Part shown: one piece after another, positions 1 to 6,983 of the stretch
Numbering within the stretch: the stretch's first letter is position 1
How the letters are laid out: each line of letters starts with the position of its first letter
NCBI GenBank assembly: GCA_018396915.1
Contig: JAGTRD010000005.1
Location: forward strand, 1 to 61,827
Direction: 5' to 3'
Length of the DNA stretch: 61,827 nucleotides
Source: Candidatus Bathyarchaeota archaeon
GTDB lineage: Archaea; Thermoproteota; Bathyarchaeia; 40CM-2-53-6; RBG-13-38-9
Made by a program: the position numbers and the translations under genes
The notes under the pieces: generated by a model
Told to the model about the DNA's origin: nothing
The model's database searches: none
What the model saw: the letters and a program-made list of their open reading frames with translations, nothing else

Positions 1-1
1 A

Positions 2-130
2 CACATCCACACTCCTGACTTAGATTTCAATCTCGAAGTCTTTCTATCTGAGAAGGCAGATGATATCCGTCTACGAATCTTCGATACCACGATTCGCAAA
101 CTCATCCTTCAAATAGTAGAGTCCAAATAG
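2..130 (+). CDS. C-terminal end of an unidentified protein (cut by window edge)
   Basis: An open frame enters from the left edge and ends at TAG 128-130, giving 42 residues rich in Asp, Ile and Leu and ending in IVESK. The composition looks like real protein, and a second small open frame follows 41 bases later on the same strand. I do not recognise the family. With only the tail visible no function can be assigned. Confidence 0.4.
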   Translation, partial: HIHTPDLDFNLEVFLSEKADDIRLRIFDTTIRKLILQIVESK

Positions 131-171
131 TTGATCAAACGAGAAGGCCAAGTAGCCATATCGAAAATTGT

Positions 172-339
172 ATGGGGAACCTCGAGGTGAAGGAGAAAGG
201 GACAGTTACCAAACCAAGCGTAGGCCCAAACGATATCGTAGATGAGTACGTATCGATTGTAGCCTCGAAGTTAAAGGGTAGAGTCGACCTGGAGCAGATG
301 ATTGAAGAAGAGGGTTTAGAAAGGATCGACATATATTGA
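172..339 (+). CDS. small unidentified protein, 55 residues
   Basis: The frame runs from ATG 172 to TGA 337-339 and encodes an acidic, charged 55-residue protein ending in RIDIY. A GTG at 187 is an alternative start. It follows the preceding partial gene closely and could be co-transcribed with it. The middle (DEYVSIVASKLKGRVDLEQMI) looks helical and resembles small antitoxin-like or partner proteins, but I see no diagnostic motif. Downstream it converges with the glycosyltransferase gene. Confidence 0.35.
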   Translation: MGNLEVKEKGTVTKPSVGPNDIVDEYVSIVASKLKGRVDLEQMIEEEGLERIDIY

Positions 340-384
340 CAGTGATACTCTGCCATCCAACCAGATCTTAAATATTGAGGATCT

Positions 385-1386
385 TTACCTCACAGGCGGA
401 TAGTGTAGGCTCCTCCCTGTGAGGGTGAAAGTTAAATCGTTTAGTAGGTAGAAGACTCCCAGCCTCAGGTAACCATACTTTCTAATCCTCCTCAAGGATG
501 TGTAAGCCACCATCCCCTCATCATAGACAAGTCTACCTTCACATCTGATCTTCAGTGATAGAGCAAGATCCTCAGAGAGCGTCCTACCCTCACCGAAACC
601 TCCACATTTGAGAAGTGGCCCCCTCCGGTATGCGCAGTTGAACCCAGCTATATGCGGCACACCGAAACTTATTGATAGACGCTGGAGACGGCCTACAGTG
701 AAGCTGTAAATTGCATAGTCCAAGCCTGAACCGCGATGCGGCAGCGTCGGACCTGTGGCACCGACAACCCCAGGCTCAGACAATGCCTCCCAGACACTTC
801 TAACCCAACCTTCAGAGGCAACCGTATCAGCATCTATGAAGGCAACTTTGTCGGCTTGAGCAGACCTCGCACCAATATTCCTCGCGTCCCCGACAGGCCT
901 ACCCTCACAGACAAGAACCCTATCAGCCATCGACCTGGCAACATCAACCGTCGAGTCGACGCTACCACCGTCCACAACAATAACCTCAAAATCCCCGTCG
1001 AAATCCTGCCTCCTAAGAGACCTCAAACATTCACCCAGATACTTCTCCTCATTCAATGTTGGAACGACAACCGAAACCTTACATGACCCGAAGAGAATCA
1101 GCGTAAAACAATTCCAGAAAAGACTCTTAAGGTCCTTCAAATCTCCATAACATATTTGGTGGGGCATCTTCACCTGTAAGACTTCAAACCAGTACCTCCC
1201 AAACCAAACCTGAACCAGACCATGAAGATCAACATAGAACCCGCCAGCCACCCTCCACAAGTAAACCATCACGAGAGATGTGGCGTCGAAACTTTTAGGC
1301 ATACATATGAATAGCAGCCAGCCGAAAACCCCTGCAGGGGCAAGTAAACTCAAATGTGAGAGCCCAGATTTCGACACTCCCCTCAT
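385..1386 (-). CDS. family 2 glycosyltransferase with N-terminal hydrophobic extension
   Basis: This protein would transfer a sugar from a nucleotide-sugar donor, probably at the inner face of the membrane. The GT-A core has the start motif VSVVVPTLNEEKYLGECL, then VDGGSVDSTVDVA, GDARNIGA and the metal-binding FIDADT. The C-terminal end is hydrophobic. About 100 residues precede the core, with hydrophobic stretches (LLAPAGVFGWLLFICM) that most family members lack. The frame opens further to 1470, but a strong TATA-like TTTTTATATA at 1431-1440 would place the transcript start near 1407, so I chose ATG 1384-1386; TTG 1389 and ATG 1398 are alternatives. Acceptor and product are unknown. Confidence 0.8.
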   Translation of the reverse strand: MRGVSKSGLSHLSLLAPAGVFGWLLFICMPKSFDATSLVMVYLWRVAGGFYVDLHGLVQVWFGRYWFEVLQVKMPHQICYGDLKDLKSLFWNCFTLILFGSCKVSVVVPTLNEEKYLGECLRSLRRQDFDGDFEVIVVDGGSVDSTVDVARSMADRVLVCEGRPVGDARNIGARSAQADKVAFIDADTVASEGWVRSVWEALSEPGVVGATGPTLPHRGSGLDYAIYSFTVGRLQRLSISFGVPHIAGFNCAYRRGPLLKCGGFGEGRTLSEDLALSLKIRCEGRLVYDEGMVAYTSLRRIRKYGYLRLGVFYLLNDLTFTLTGRSLHYPPVR

Positions 1387-1430
1387 CAACTGCAACATCC
1401 TCCGATAGAGTTGAGAGAATGAAAACTCCT

Positions 1431-1440
1431 TATATAAAAA
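1431..1440 (-). promoter_or_regulatory. TATA box of the glycosyltransferase gene
   Basis: The minus strand reads TTTTTATATAAGG here, a good archaeal TATA element. Transcription would start about 25 bases downstream, near 1407, just before a GGAGG at 1399-1403. This argues against a translation start at 1470. Confidence 0.55.
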
Positions 1441-1512
1441 TAAAGCATCGATTAGTCTAAAAACAGCCAATATAAATCGTGTTAAACGTGAATATGGTTC
1501 TGGATGAGAGAT

Positions 1513-1917
1513 ATGGTTATGAGATGCAGAGACTGGTTGAGATAGGCTTTAAAGGACCTTGAACATGCAAGAAAGTCTGTTGAGGCGGAAGACTATGAGT
1601 GGGCCTGCTTCGCGTCACATCAGTCTGCTGAGAAGGCTGTCAAAGCCCTATACCAGAGCATACACATAGATGCAATCGGAGATTCGATCTCAAGAATGTT
1701 GCAGGATCTTCCTGAAAACCTTAAACCTCAAAGAGACCTGATCCAACAAGCCAAGGAGCTTGACAAACACTATATACCAAACAGATACCCAAACTTCCAC
1801 CCTGAAGGCGCACCCCTGGACTATTATACATATGATGAGGCTCTGAAAGCTGTTGAGGGGGCGAGGAGAATAGTTGAATACTGCAGAAGTAAGATACCTG
1901 AAGATAAGCTTCGATGA
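1513..1917 (+). pseudogene. HEPN-domain protein with in-frame amber stop
   Basis: The frame from ATG 1513 reads MVMRCRDWLR, then TAG at 1543-1545, then ALKDLEHARKSVEAEDYEWA and a full HEPN helical domain (HQSAEKAVKALYQ) ending at TGA 1915-1917. HEPN proteins of this type normally read WLRQALKDLEHA, so TAG replaces an expected Gln codon (CAG) by one C-to-T change. HEPN proteins are usually RNases or partners of the nucleotidyltransferase encoded next door. A shorter product from an internal start at 1696 would lack the first helices. Most likely this is a broken member of a HEPN-MNT toxin-antitoxin pair. Confidence 0.7.
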
Positions 1918-1918
1918 T

Positions 1919-2258
1919 GTGCTGAAGAGACTACGCTCATACGCAAGAAGAAAAGCGAAAGAAAAACGTTAAAACAATAGTGCTGGCGGGCTCCATAGCC
2001 AAAGGAACATATACTGGAACATCAGACGCAGACATCCTAATTATCTCCGACGATCTACCCTCAAACATCCTCAACAGGCACACCATTTTCTCTGATGATA
2101 GGATGCCGATAGACCTTGAGCCACACGCCTACACCACCGAGGAGCTCCTCAAAATGTTGAGGCGAGGTGACAGATTTATATTGGACACCCTGAGATACGG
2201 CATACCCATATATGGGAAGAGATTCTTCAACCAACTAAGAACACAAATCTTTGAATGA
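1919..2258 (+). pseudogene. MNT-type nucleotidyltransferase, frameshifted
   Basis: The antitoxin-type minimal nucleotidyltransferase shows the active-site block LAGSIAKGTYTGTSDADILI and a C-terminal part ending in LRTQIFE. The expected N-terminal helix (DVLKRLRSYARRKAKEKR) is encoded in another frame from GTG 1919 and runs into TAA at 1970-1972. A one-base change between about 1964 and 1972 would rejoin the two parts. It overlaps or abuts the 3' end of the HEPN gene, as is usual in these pairs. Both genes of the pair are therefore damaged. Confidence 0.7.
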
Positions 2259-2493
2259 CCATAATATCCATGAGTAGACTCGATTAAAATTTTGGTGGAA
2301 ACTGTCTTCTCAACATCATACATGAACCCCCTCCAACCGCAGTATATGAGCGACCTACTCCAATCACTTTAGCTGAGTGATAGGCGAAGGTCTAGGAATT
2401 AATTGATAGAGGGGGGCTGGTCGGCTCAGGGGGTTGACATGGATAGATGAGTTCTATGAACTCACCGCAAACACAACAAAAAATCTCGAATCA

Positions 2494-2832
2494 TCACTTA
2501 CCCCTGAATTCTATCTTCAGCCCAATCCTCATCGACCATAAATCTTTGAAGTGTTCATCTTTAGTTACGAGTTTTAAGCCTCTGAGGGTGGCCATAGAAG
2601 CTATTAGAATATCTATCGCCGGTATGGGTTTTCCCAGACGTAGGAGCCTCACCGATAATTTCAGAGCCTCATCGCAGTCTCTCATCGTTGGGTATAGCAC
2701 CTTCAAACCTTCCAGCTCAACAGCCTTCGGGAACTCTATCAGGTTGAATATAGTTGTGCAGCCTCTGAGTTCCTTAAGTCCCCTTCTCACTGAATCTATC
2801 ATTACGCTCGTGTCATAGAGGTTCTCTTCCAT
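2494..2832 (-). CDS. PIN-domain toxin, VapC-like
   Basis: A 112-residue PIN-domain ribonuclease. The first acidic residue lies in LYDTSVMIDSV near the start, the central acidic residue in PAIDILIASMA and the last in VTKDEHF, the usual Mg-binding set of VapC toxins. The family cleaves tRNA or rRNA when freed from its antitoxin. The start overlaps the 3' end of the upstream antitoxin gene by 31 bases, typical of translational coupling. The length is slightly short for the family (120-140 residues) but all motifs are present. Confidence 0.8.
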   Translation of the reverse strand: MEENLYDTSVMIDSVRRGLKELRGCTTIFNLIEFPKAVELEGLKVLYPTMRDCDEALKLSVRLLRLGKPIPAIDILIASMATLRGLKLVTKDEHFKDLWSMRIGLKIEFRGK

Positions 2833-3071
2833 TCGAGTTCTCCCATCTTTCGATACTGTTCGATCGCCCTCTCAACAGAGATCTCGTCGATAGATTCCCC
2901 TGCTCCCAATATGAACTCCCTTAACTCTTCGATGTTGACACTTCCACTCTCCTCAACAATACGCAAATGGTCTGAGATGGCTCTACGAATAACTTCACTC
3001 CACTTGACCTCCCTATGCTTCCTCATCTTACTATGTAATTTCTTGGGGATAGCTATAGTTAAATTAGGCAT
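2802..3071 (-). CDS. ribbon-helix-helix antitoxin, VapB-like
   Basis: The 89-residue protein begins with a beta strand and helix pattern (NLTIAIPKKLHSKMRKHREV, then WSEVIRRAISDHL) that matches MetJ/Arc/CopG DNA-binding antitoxins. The C-terminal half (RAIEQYRKMGELEW) would bind the PIN toxin encoded directly downstream. It probably represses its own operon. An AT-rich stretch with TTCTTAAATATG lies about 25 bases upstream, so the transcript may be nearly leaderless. Confidence 0.75.
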   Translation of the reverse strand: MPNLTIAIPKKLHSKMRKHREVKWSEVIRRAISDHLRIVEESGSVNIEELREFILGAGESIDEISVERAIEQYRKMGELEWKRTSMTRA

Positions 3072-3449
3072 AAAGGGCTTTATGTGAATTCACATATTTA
3101 AGAATATTTACAGTTCTTATCTTATCCGGATTATATGCTAACAGTATGGCCGAAACTACACTCTCATGAGTGCCCACTCTCTTAATCTTCGGCTTCCTTC
3201 CACAGCGGCTCCTATGACATCTCTACCTCCTTTCAGAAATGAATCTCCCACATTTCGGACATACCTGCAACCGTAATTCACTGATCTAACTCGTGTCAAC
3301 TCTTATAAGTTTGGCCTATCTACCCCCTCTAACTCATCTAATATTTGATAGACCCTACTGTTATGCTCTAGGTGTTTCAGCCAAAAACTTTTATGAAGGG
3401 CGGCGTTTAAATACTGACTCCATATGTTCTACTTTAGAGGTTTCTAGGA
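3072..3449. other. intergenic stretch with a possible zinc-ribbon gene remnant
   Basis: No intact gene is seen. On the minus strand, one frame from 3285 to about 3061 reads VCPKCGRFISERR, a TAG at 3223-3225, then RCHRSRCGRKPKIKRVGTHE and SVVSAILLAYNPDK. The spaced Cys pairs suggest the remains of a zinc-ribbon protein. The AT-rich promoter of the VapB-like gene lies at the left end. Confidence 0.3.
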
Positions 3450-4205
3450 TTGGCCTTGACCGGCGAGCTATACGAGACTATAATACGTATTGTAGACCAG
3501 AGGGTCGGCGAGATCAAGGTTACAAGAGAAGACTTCGACAAGCTTACCAAGACAGTCTCTGAACTCTCAGGTGCGGTCCGTGACTTAGCTGAAAGGATGG
3601 TACGCCTCGAGGATGCTGTTGAGAAACTTGCCGAAGCCCAGAGGAGAACTGAAGAGAGGCTGAGTGAACTCGCTGAAGCCCAGAAGAGGACTGAGGAGAG
3701 AGTTCTGAGACTCGAGGATGCTGTTGAAAAACTCATTGAGGCCCAGAAGAGAACAGATGAGAGGCTGAGTGAACTCGCTGAAGCCCAGAAGAGGACTGAG
3801 GATGCTGTTGGACGTTTAGCTGTAGCTGTGGGCAGACTCTCAGACACCATTGGATATGGGCTCGAGGATGTCGCCATGGTCATGCTGCCGCCGTGGCTTG
3901 AGAGACATGAGAACGTGAAGGTTGAAGAGCTCGAGAGGCGGATCATAGAGGTTGAGGGTGAGAGCGTCGAAATCAACCTTTACGGTGAAGGTCTGAAGGG
4001 TCGAAAGAGAATATTAGTTGTTGGGGAAGTGAAGTCTAGGATCCATCAGAGAGATGTCAGGGAATTCGCTGGCAAGATTGAGAAGATAAGGAGGGTGGTG
4101 AAGGCGAATGTTTTCCCAGTAATGTTCGGATACTGGGTGCATCCGGCAGCGACCTCCTTGGGTAAGAGCCTAAACATCCGCCTCGTCGCATCATACCAAA
4201 GGTGA
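3450..4205 (+). CDS. coiled-coil protein with PD-(D/E)XK-like C-terminal domain (DUF3782-like)
   Basis: About 250 residues. Residues 40-135 form a long coiled coil built from repeats such as AEAQKRTEERLSEL, spaced by 14 or 21 residues, that is whole heptads. The C-terminal part has a Glu/Asp-rich strand pair ending in ILVVGEVKSRI, which fits the (D/E)xK motif of restriction-like nucleases. This architecture is common in Archaea (DUF3782 and relatives), but its biological role is unknown. The start is TTG 3450 or TTG 3456; neither has a strong ribosome binding site. It stands alone between two toxin-antitoxin loci. Confidence 0.7.
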   Translation: MALTGELYETIIRIVDQRVGEIKVTREDFDKLTKTVSELSGAVRDLAERMVRLEDAVEKLAEAQRRTEERLSELAEAQKRTEERVLRLEDAVEKLIEAQKRTDERLSELAEAQKRTEDAVGRLAVAVGRLSDTIGYGLEDVAMVMLPPWLERHENVKVEELERRIIEVEGESVEINLYGEGLKGRKRILVVGEVKSRIHQRDVREFAGKIEKIRRVVKANVFPVMFGYWVHPAATSLGKSLNIRLVASYQR

Positions 4206-4452
4206 GCTAAACCCTAATGGTCGACTGTCTTCTATCTCAGATCTACGCTTCAGTTCAAAGAGTGCCAAAGAATGATTTTCAAGTAGTCTATGAAAAATGG
4301 GATGAACATGTAGCGGAGTTGATTCCTCGCTCCTATTTTTTAAAAGGCCCGATTGCGTATAGCAGATTATCCAAATACATCATAAGTATTATTCATCAAT
4401 ACTTGAATAGTAAAAAATCGGAGAGAGTGCCCACATTCATATGTCGCGCATC

Positions 4453-5004
4453 TTATCGCTTATCTTCGGGCATGTGAGTATCTATCTCTCGCAGTATTCT
4501 CGCCAACAGCTTTGGTTCGATTCTGAAGCCTTTACTCACTAGTGCCAGCATCATTTCTTTTGTTTCGGTTCTATCAATTAATTTCTCTCTGAAGGCTTTC
4601 ATAACGACATATATTGTCCCTTTTACTTTTAGACCAAATGTCTCAGCGAAGGCTCTTCCGCTGGATTCATCCATCAATAGTAACGCGTCTGTTTTGCGTG
4701 CCAGTATTATGGCTTGCGCCTCTCCTACATGGATTTCGAAGGCCTTTTTCATCATCTTTTCGCGGAGCTCAGTCTCTCTTTCATTCAACTTTAAGATTTT
4801 TATCCAGCCTTGGTCGATGCATTCTTTTATGGCGAGCGCATCACTGAACCCTTCTTGTAAGCTCCTTTCGACGACTTCTTTGTAAACTTCCTCTGGGATA
4901 ATTACTTCGTCGAAAAGTTTTTTCAGCAATGTGATTCTGCCTACTTTTGAAAGCCATATTAGAGGGCTTGTGTTGGAGACTATGGGCAAAGGAGTGCTCC
5001 TCAC
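4453..5004 (-). CDS. DUF3368 PIN-like putative toxin
   Basis: 183 residues. The start has the PIN signature IVSNTSPLIWLSKVG, the middle has HVGEAQAIILARK and then LLLMDESSGRAFAE, all typical of DUF3368 proteins, which are relatives of VapC. Family members are predicted RNases paired with UPF0175 antitoxins, and such a gene lies directly upstream. Its GTG start (5002-5004) follows the upstream stop codon with no gap, which implies translational coupling. Confidence 0.8.
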   Translation of the reverse strand: MRSTPLPIVSNTSPLIWLSKVGRITLLKKLFDEVIIPEEVYKEVVERSLQEGFSDALAIKECIDQGWIKILKLNERETELREKMMKKAFEIHVGEAQAIILARKTDALLLMDESSGRAFAETFGLKVKGTIYVVMKAFREKLIDRTETKEMMLALVSKGFRIEPKLLARILREIDTHMPEDKR

Positions 5005-5298
5005 TTAAGCCTTCAAATCCTCTTCTAAATCATGCTCTGAGTATTGGATGAGAACGCCTCTCTCAGCCAAAATCTTATAGAGGTTCCACAAAGATACGCC
5101 AGCCAGATGAGCTGCCTTCCAGCCAGTAATTTGTCCTCTACGATACAGCTCAACGGCATGGTCTAGGTTCTTTTCTTTGACGCCGTGTTCTAGAATCTCG
5201 CGTATCAAGGCGGATCTGTCTTTTCCTTCTTTCTCCGCTAATTCGCGAAGTTTCTTTATGGTTTCACGAGGTAATCTTAGGCTGATTGTTTCAGACAA
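5005..5298 (-). CDS. UPF0175-type antitoxin with ribbon-helix-helix N terminus
   Basis: The N-terminal part SETISLRLPRETIKKLRELA is a ribbon-helix-helix DNA-binding unit. The C-terminal part (AVELYRRGQITGWKAAHLAG, then LYKILAERGV) matches UPF0175. The pair with a DUF3368 PIN protein is well known in archaeal and cyanobacterial genomes and is thought to be a toxin-antitoxin system. I chose TTG 5296-5298 because GGTGG lies 5 bases upstream of it and an AT-rich TATA-like stretch lies near 5333-5340; the frame remains open to 5316. Confidence 0.75.
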   Translation of the reverse strand: MSETISLRLPRETIKKLRELAEKEGKDRSALIREILEHGVKEKNLDHAVELYRRGQITGWKAAHLAGVSLWNLYKILAERGVLIQYSEHDLEEDLKA

Positions 5299-5530
5299 GG
5301 AACCACCGTGATACAATATATATCAATCGTATCATATAAACCATACCGAATGCCATGTCTTTCCAACGAAGGAATACCTCAACTCACCCATAATTATCCA
5401 TCCTTCTGGGCATTATCAATACACGTAAAGCAAGGTTCTTTGTCAAAAACAGCCTAGAATCAAACCCTAATTGGTAAAATGGCGCCGGGAGTGGGATTTG
5501 AACCCACGAGGCCCCAAGGGACCACAGGCT

Positions 5531-5542
5531 GTCAAGCCCCTT
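5531..5542 (-). other. tRNA-Ser(GGA) intron 2, canonical position 37/38, 12 bases
   Basis: After CTGGAG the sequence AAGGGGCTTGAC interrupts the loop before A38. The central helix is relaxed (three of four pairs, CTGG with CTTG) and the intron is very short. Removing it gives a standard seven-base anticodon loop with G37. Confidence 0.65.
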
Positions 5543-5550
5543 CTCCAGGC

Positions 5551-5568
5551 TTGGGCTCAATGCTGGAT
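5551..5568 (-). other. tRNA-Ser(GGA) intron 1, position 29/30, 18 bases
   Basis: The BHB can be drawn as exon GGGC, bulge AG/A (slash marks the cut), a short inner TC/GA helix, intron GCCC pairing with GGGC, then bulge AA/G. Cutting there joins CAG to GC and restores the anticodon stem. The same bulge sequences occur at the same position in the second tRNA-Ser of the window. Confidence 0.75.
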
Positions 5569-5661
5569 CTGCCCCGTACCAGGCTCGGGAATCCCGGCTG
5601 CTACACTTGCGTATTGATTATGTTCTTTCAGAAATATTTGGTTTGAGGTTAAAAGTTCTAT

Positions 5662-6683
5662 TTATCTTCCTCTTCCCTTCCATTCTTTCGGATATGTTCC
5701 AGCGCGCATTATAACCCTTCTTGTCTTCGCAGCTATGCCTCTATCAGCCTCCATTATCTTCTCCGTCGACATTGTGGCTTCGCCTAAGGCAACCACTTCG
5801 CCTTTCAATGTCATGATCGCCACAGGTTCTTCAGGCTCTATTCCAGTCTCCAACCTCACTATTCCAGGTATTGCGAGTTCGGCTCCATGACATATTGCAT
5901 CGACCGCTGAGTCTCTGACGTAGATTTTAGGTATATGTTTGAAGGCTTCCTCGACAGGCCTGATCATAATCCTTAGCATCTGCTCGTCATTTTCCTCTGT
6001 TAGTCTCCTCTTCGCCTCCTGTAATTCTTGGAGTGTGCAGTTATGTTCATCTTCCGTGAACGGCCCTGTTCTTGTTCTCCTCAACTCCCTCATATGTGCT
6101 CCACAACCTAGGGCTTCACCTATGTCTGAGCAGAGTTTCCTGATGTATGTCCCTGCTTGGCAGGCTACTTTGAATAGGACTCTCCTACCATCTATCTCAA
6201 GTAGGTTTATCCTGTATATTCTCCTCTTCCTGATTGTTCTCTTAACCGATGCTCTGACAGGTGGCTTCTGGTAAATCTCCCCAGTGAACTCCTCCAATAT
6301 TTTTCTAATATCTTCTTCCGGAAGATCCTCATGTAGCTGCATCAGGCAGACATATTCTTTCCCTGAATGTATGAAGACAGGTAGGGCTTTCGTCGCTTCC
6401 TCGAGGGCTACGGGCAAGACTCCTGTGACCATGGGGTCTCCCCGGCAACTTCAGCCTCTAGGGTTCCACCATGGCCTGCATGTGAGACCCCAAGAATATT
6501 CTTCACCCATGCGACTACTTGGTGGCTTGAAGGGTTAGGTGGCTTGTCAAGATTCACTATTCCAAGTTTTATATGTTCACTTATTGTCCTCTCACTCGGC
6601 CTCCTACCATATCTAGGGTCTGTCTCAACCTCAGCCAGTACTTTGACCTCTCTCTCAATCTCCCAGCTTGGTTGTTTACTCAT
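5662..6683 (-). CDS. cbf5: rRNA pseudouridine synthase Cbf5, gene split by an mRNA intron
   Basis: Cbf5 is the catalytic subunit of H/ACA ribonucleoproteins and makes pseudouridine in rRNA. Exon 1 is 6458-6683 (KLGIVNLDKPPNPSSHQVV, then HAGHGGTL) and exon 2 is 5662-6437 (PMVTGVLPVALEEATKA, CQAGTYIRKLCSDIG, and a C-terminal PUA domain). Read through, exon 1 shifts into a stop at 6408-6410. Removing 20 bases (6438-6457) gives TLDPMVTGVLP, with the catalytic Asp codon rebuilt across the junction, and a 333-residue protein of normal length. ATG 6681-6683 overlaps the end of rpl14e; ATG 6687-6689 is possible. cbf5 mRNA introns are known from Crenarchaeota, so this is an intron and not decay. Confidence 0.92.
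6438..6457 (-). other. bulge-helix-bulge intron in cbf5 mRNA, 20 bases
   Basis: Exon CCCT pairs with intron GGGG to form the four-base central helix. Each side carries an A-G-A bulge cut as AG/A. The inner part GGC-TGAAGTT-GCC makes a three-pair stem. Splicing joins CTAG to ACCCCATGG, a phase 1 junction inside the catalytic Asp codon. The expected enzymes are the tRNA splicing endonuclease and RtcB, inferred from the archaeal pathway. Confidence 0.85.
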
Positions 6684-6981
6684 CTGCATGGCCTTTCTCA
6701 AGTTTTGATTTTGTCTGTCTACTCTTCTTCTTGGCAGGTTGGGGTTGACCCTTCCTCTGTAGGATTTGGGCAACCTCCTCGTCGCTTGAACCCTTCCTCA
6801 CATCTATCTTCTCCCCTGTCGGCTCCAAATGTTTTATGTTTGCCCTCCTTCTCTTCACACCTGTCAATTCAGGTGGCCCAGTGACCAGGACGAAATTCTT
6901 GTCTATCGTATCTATTACGACGCATCTTCGACCCTTCTCCCTACCGTAGGTTTTGACGCATACTGCTCCAACCTCTATCAT
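6676..6981 (-). CDS. rpl14e: ribosomal protein L14e
   Basis: A 101-residue large-subunit protein with the SH3-like (KOW) start IEVGAVCVKTYGREKGRRCV and the block LVTGPPELTGVKRRRANIKH typical of archaeal L14e. The C-terminal 25 residues are a Lys-rich tail (AKKKSRQTKSK). It lies between cmk (2 bases upstream) and cbf5, which overlaps its last codons. This cmk-rpl14e-cbf5 order is conserved in Archaea. Confidence 0.93.
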   Translation of the reverse strand: MIEVGAVCVKTYGREKGRRCVVIDTIDKNFVLVTGPPELTGVKRRRANIKHLEPTGEKIDVRKGSSDEEVAQILQRKGQPQPAKKKSRQTKSKLEKGHADE

Positions 6982-6983
6982 GC

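Larger units (their letters stand above)
5480..5598 (-). tRNA. tRNA-Ser(GGA) with two introns, CCA encoded
   Basis: The acceptor stem GCCGGGA (5592-5598) pairs with TCCCGGC (5484-5490), followed by G73 and an encoded CCA. The D stem is CCCG/CGGG, the T arm GTGGG-TTCAAAT-CCCAC, and a long variable arm (GGTCCC/GGGGCC) marks a class II tRNA. G73 with a long arm points to Ser. Removing 5551-5568 (position 29/30) and 5531-5542 (position 37/38) gives the stem CAGGC/GCCTG around the loop CTGGAGA, anticodon GGA, and an 86-base mature tRNA. It is the last gene of the cbf5-side cluster. A TATA-like CAAATATTTC lies at 5631-5640, about 33 bases upstream. Confidence 0.88.

Noticed and set aside
736-1086. 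116-residue plus-strand frame within the glycosyltransferase gene
   Set aside because: Antisense shadow of a well-supported gene with low-complexity, Pro/Arg-rich translation.
4217-4477. 86-residue open frame on the plus strand
   Set aside because: No recognisable motif, no clear ribosome binding site, and the 3' end is antisense to the DUF3368 gene. Composition does not resemble the neighbours.
5531-5568. tRNA at 5480-5598 read as a single-intron tRNA-Ser(TGA)
   Set aside because: Using CTTGACA as anticodon loop leaves only six loop bases or a mispaired stem. The two-intron reading gives a perfect stem and loop with anticodon GGA.
5662-6773. cbf5 as a frameshifted pseudogene
   Set aside because: All Cbf5 motifs are intact, and the insert of exactly 20 bases folds as a BHB with clean exon junction at the catalytic Asp. 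An intron explains it better than decay.
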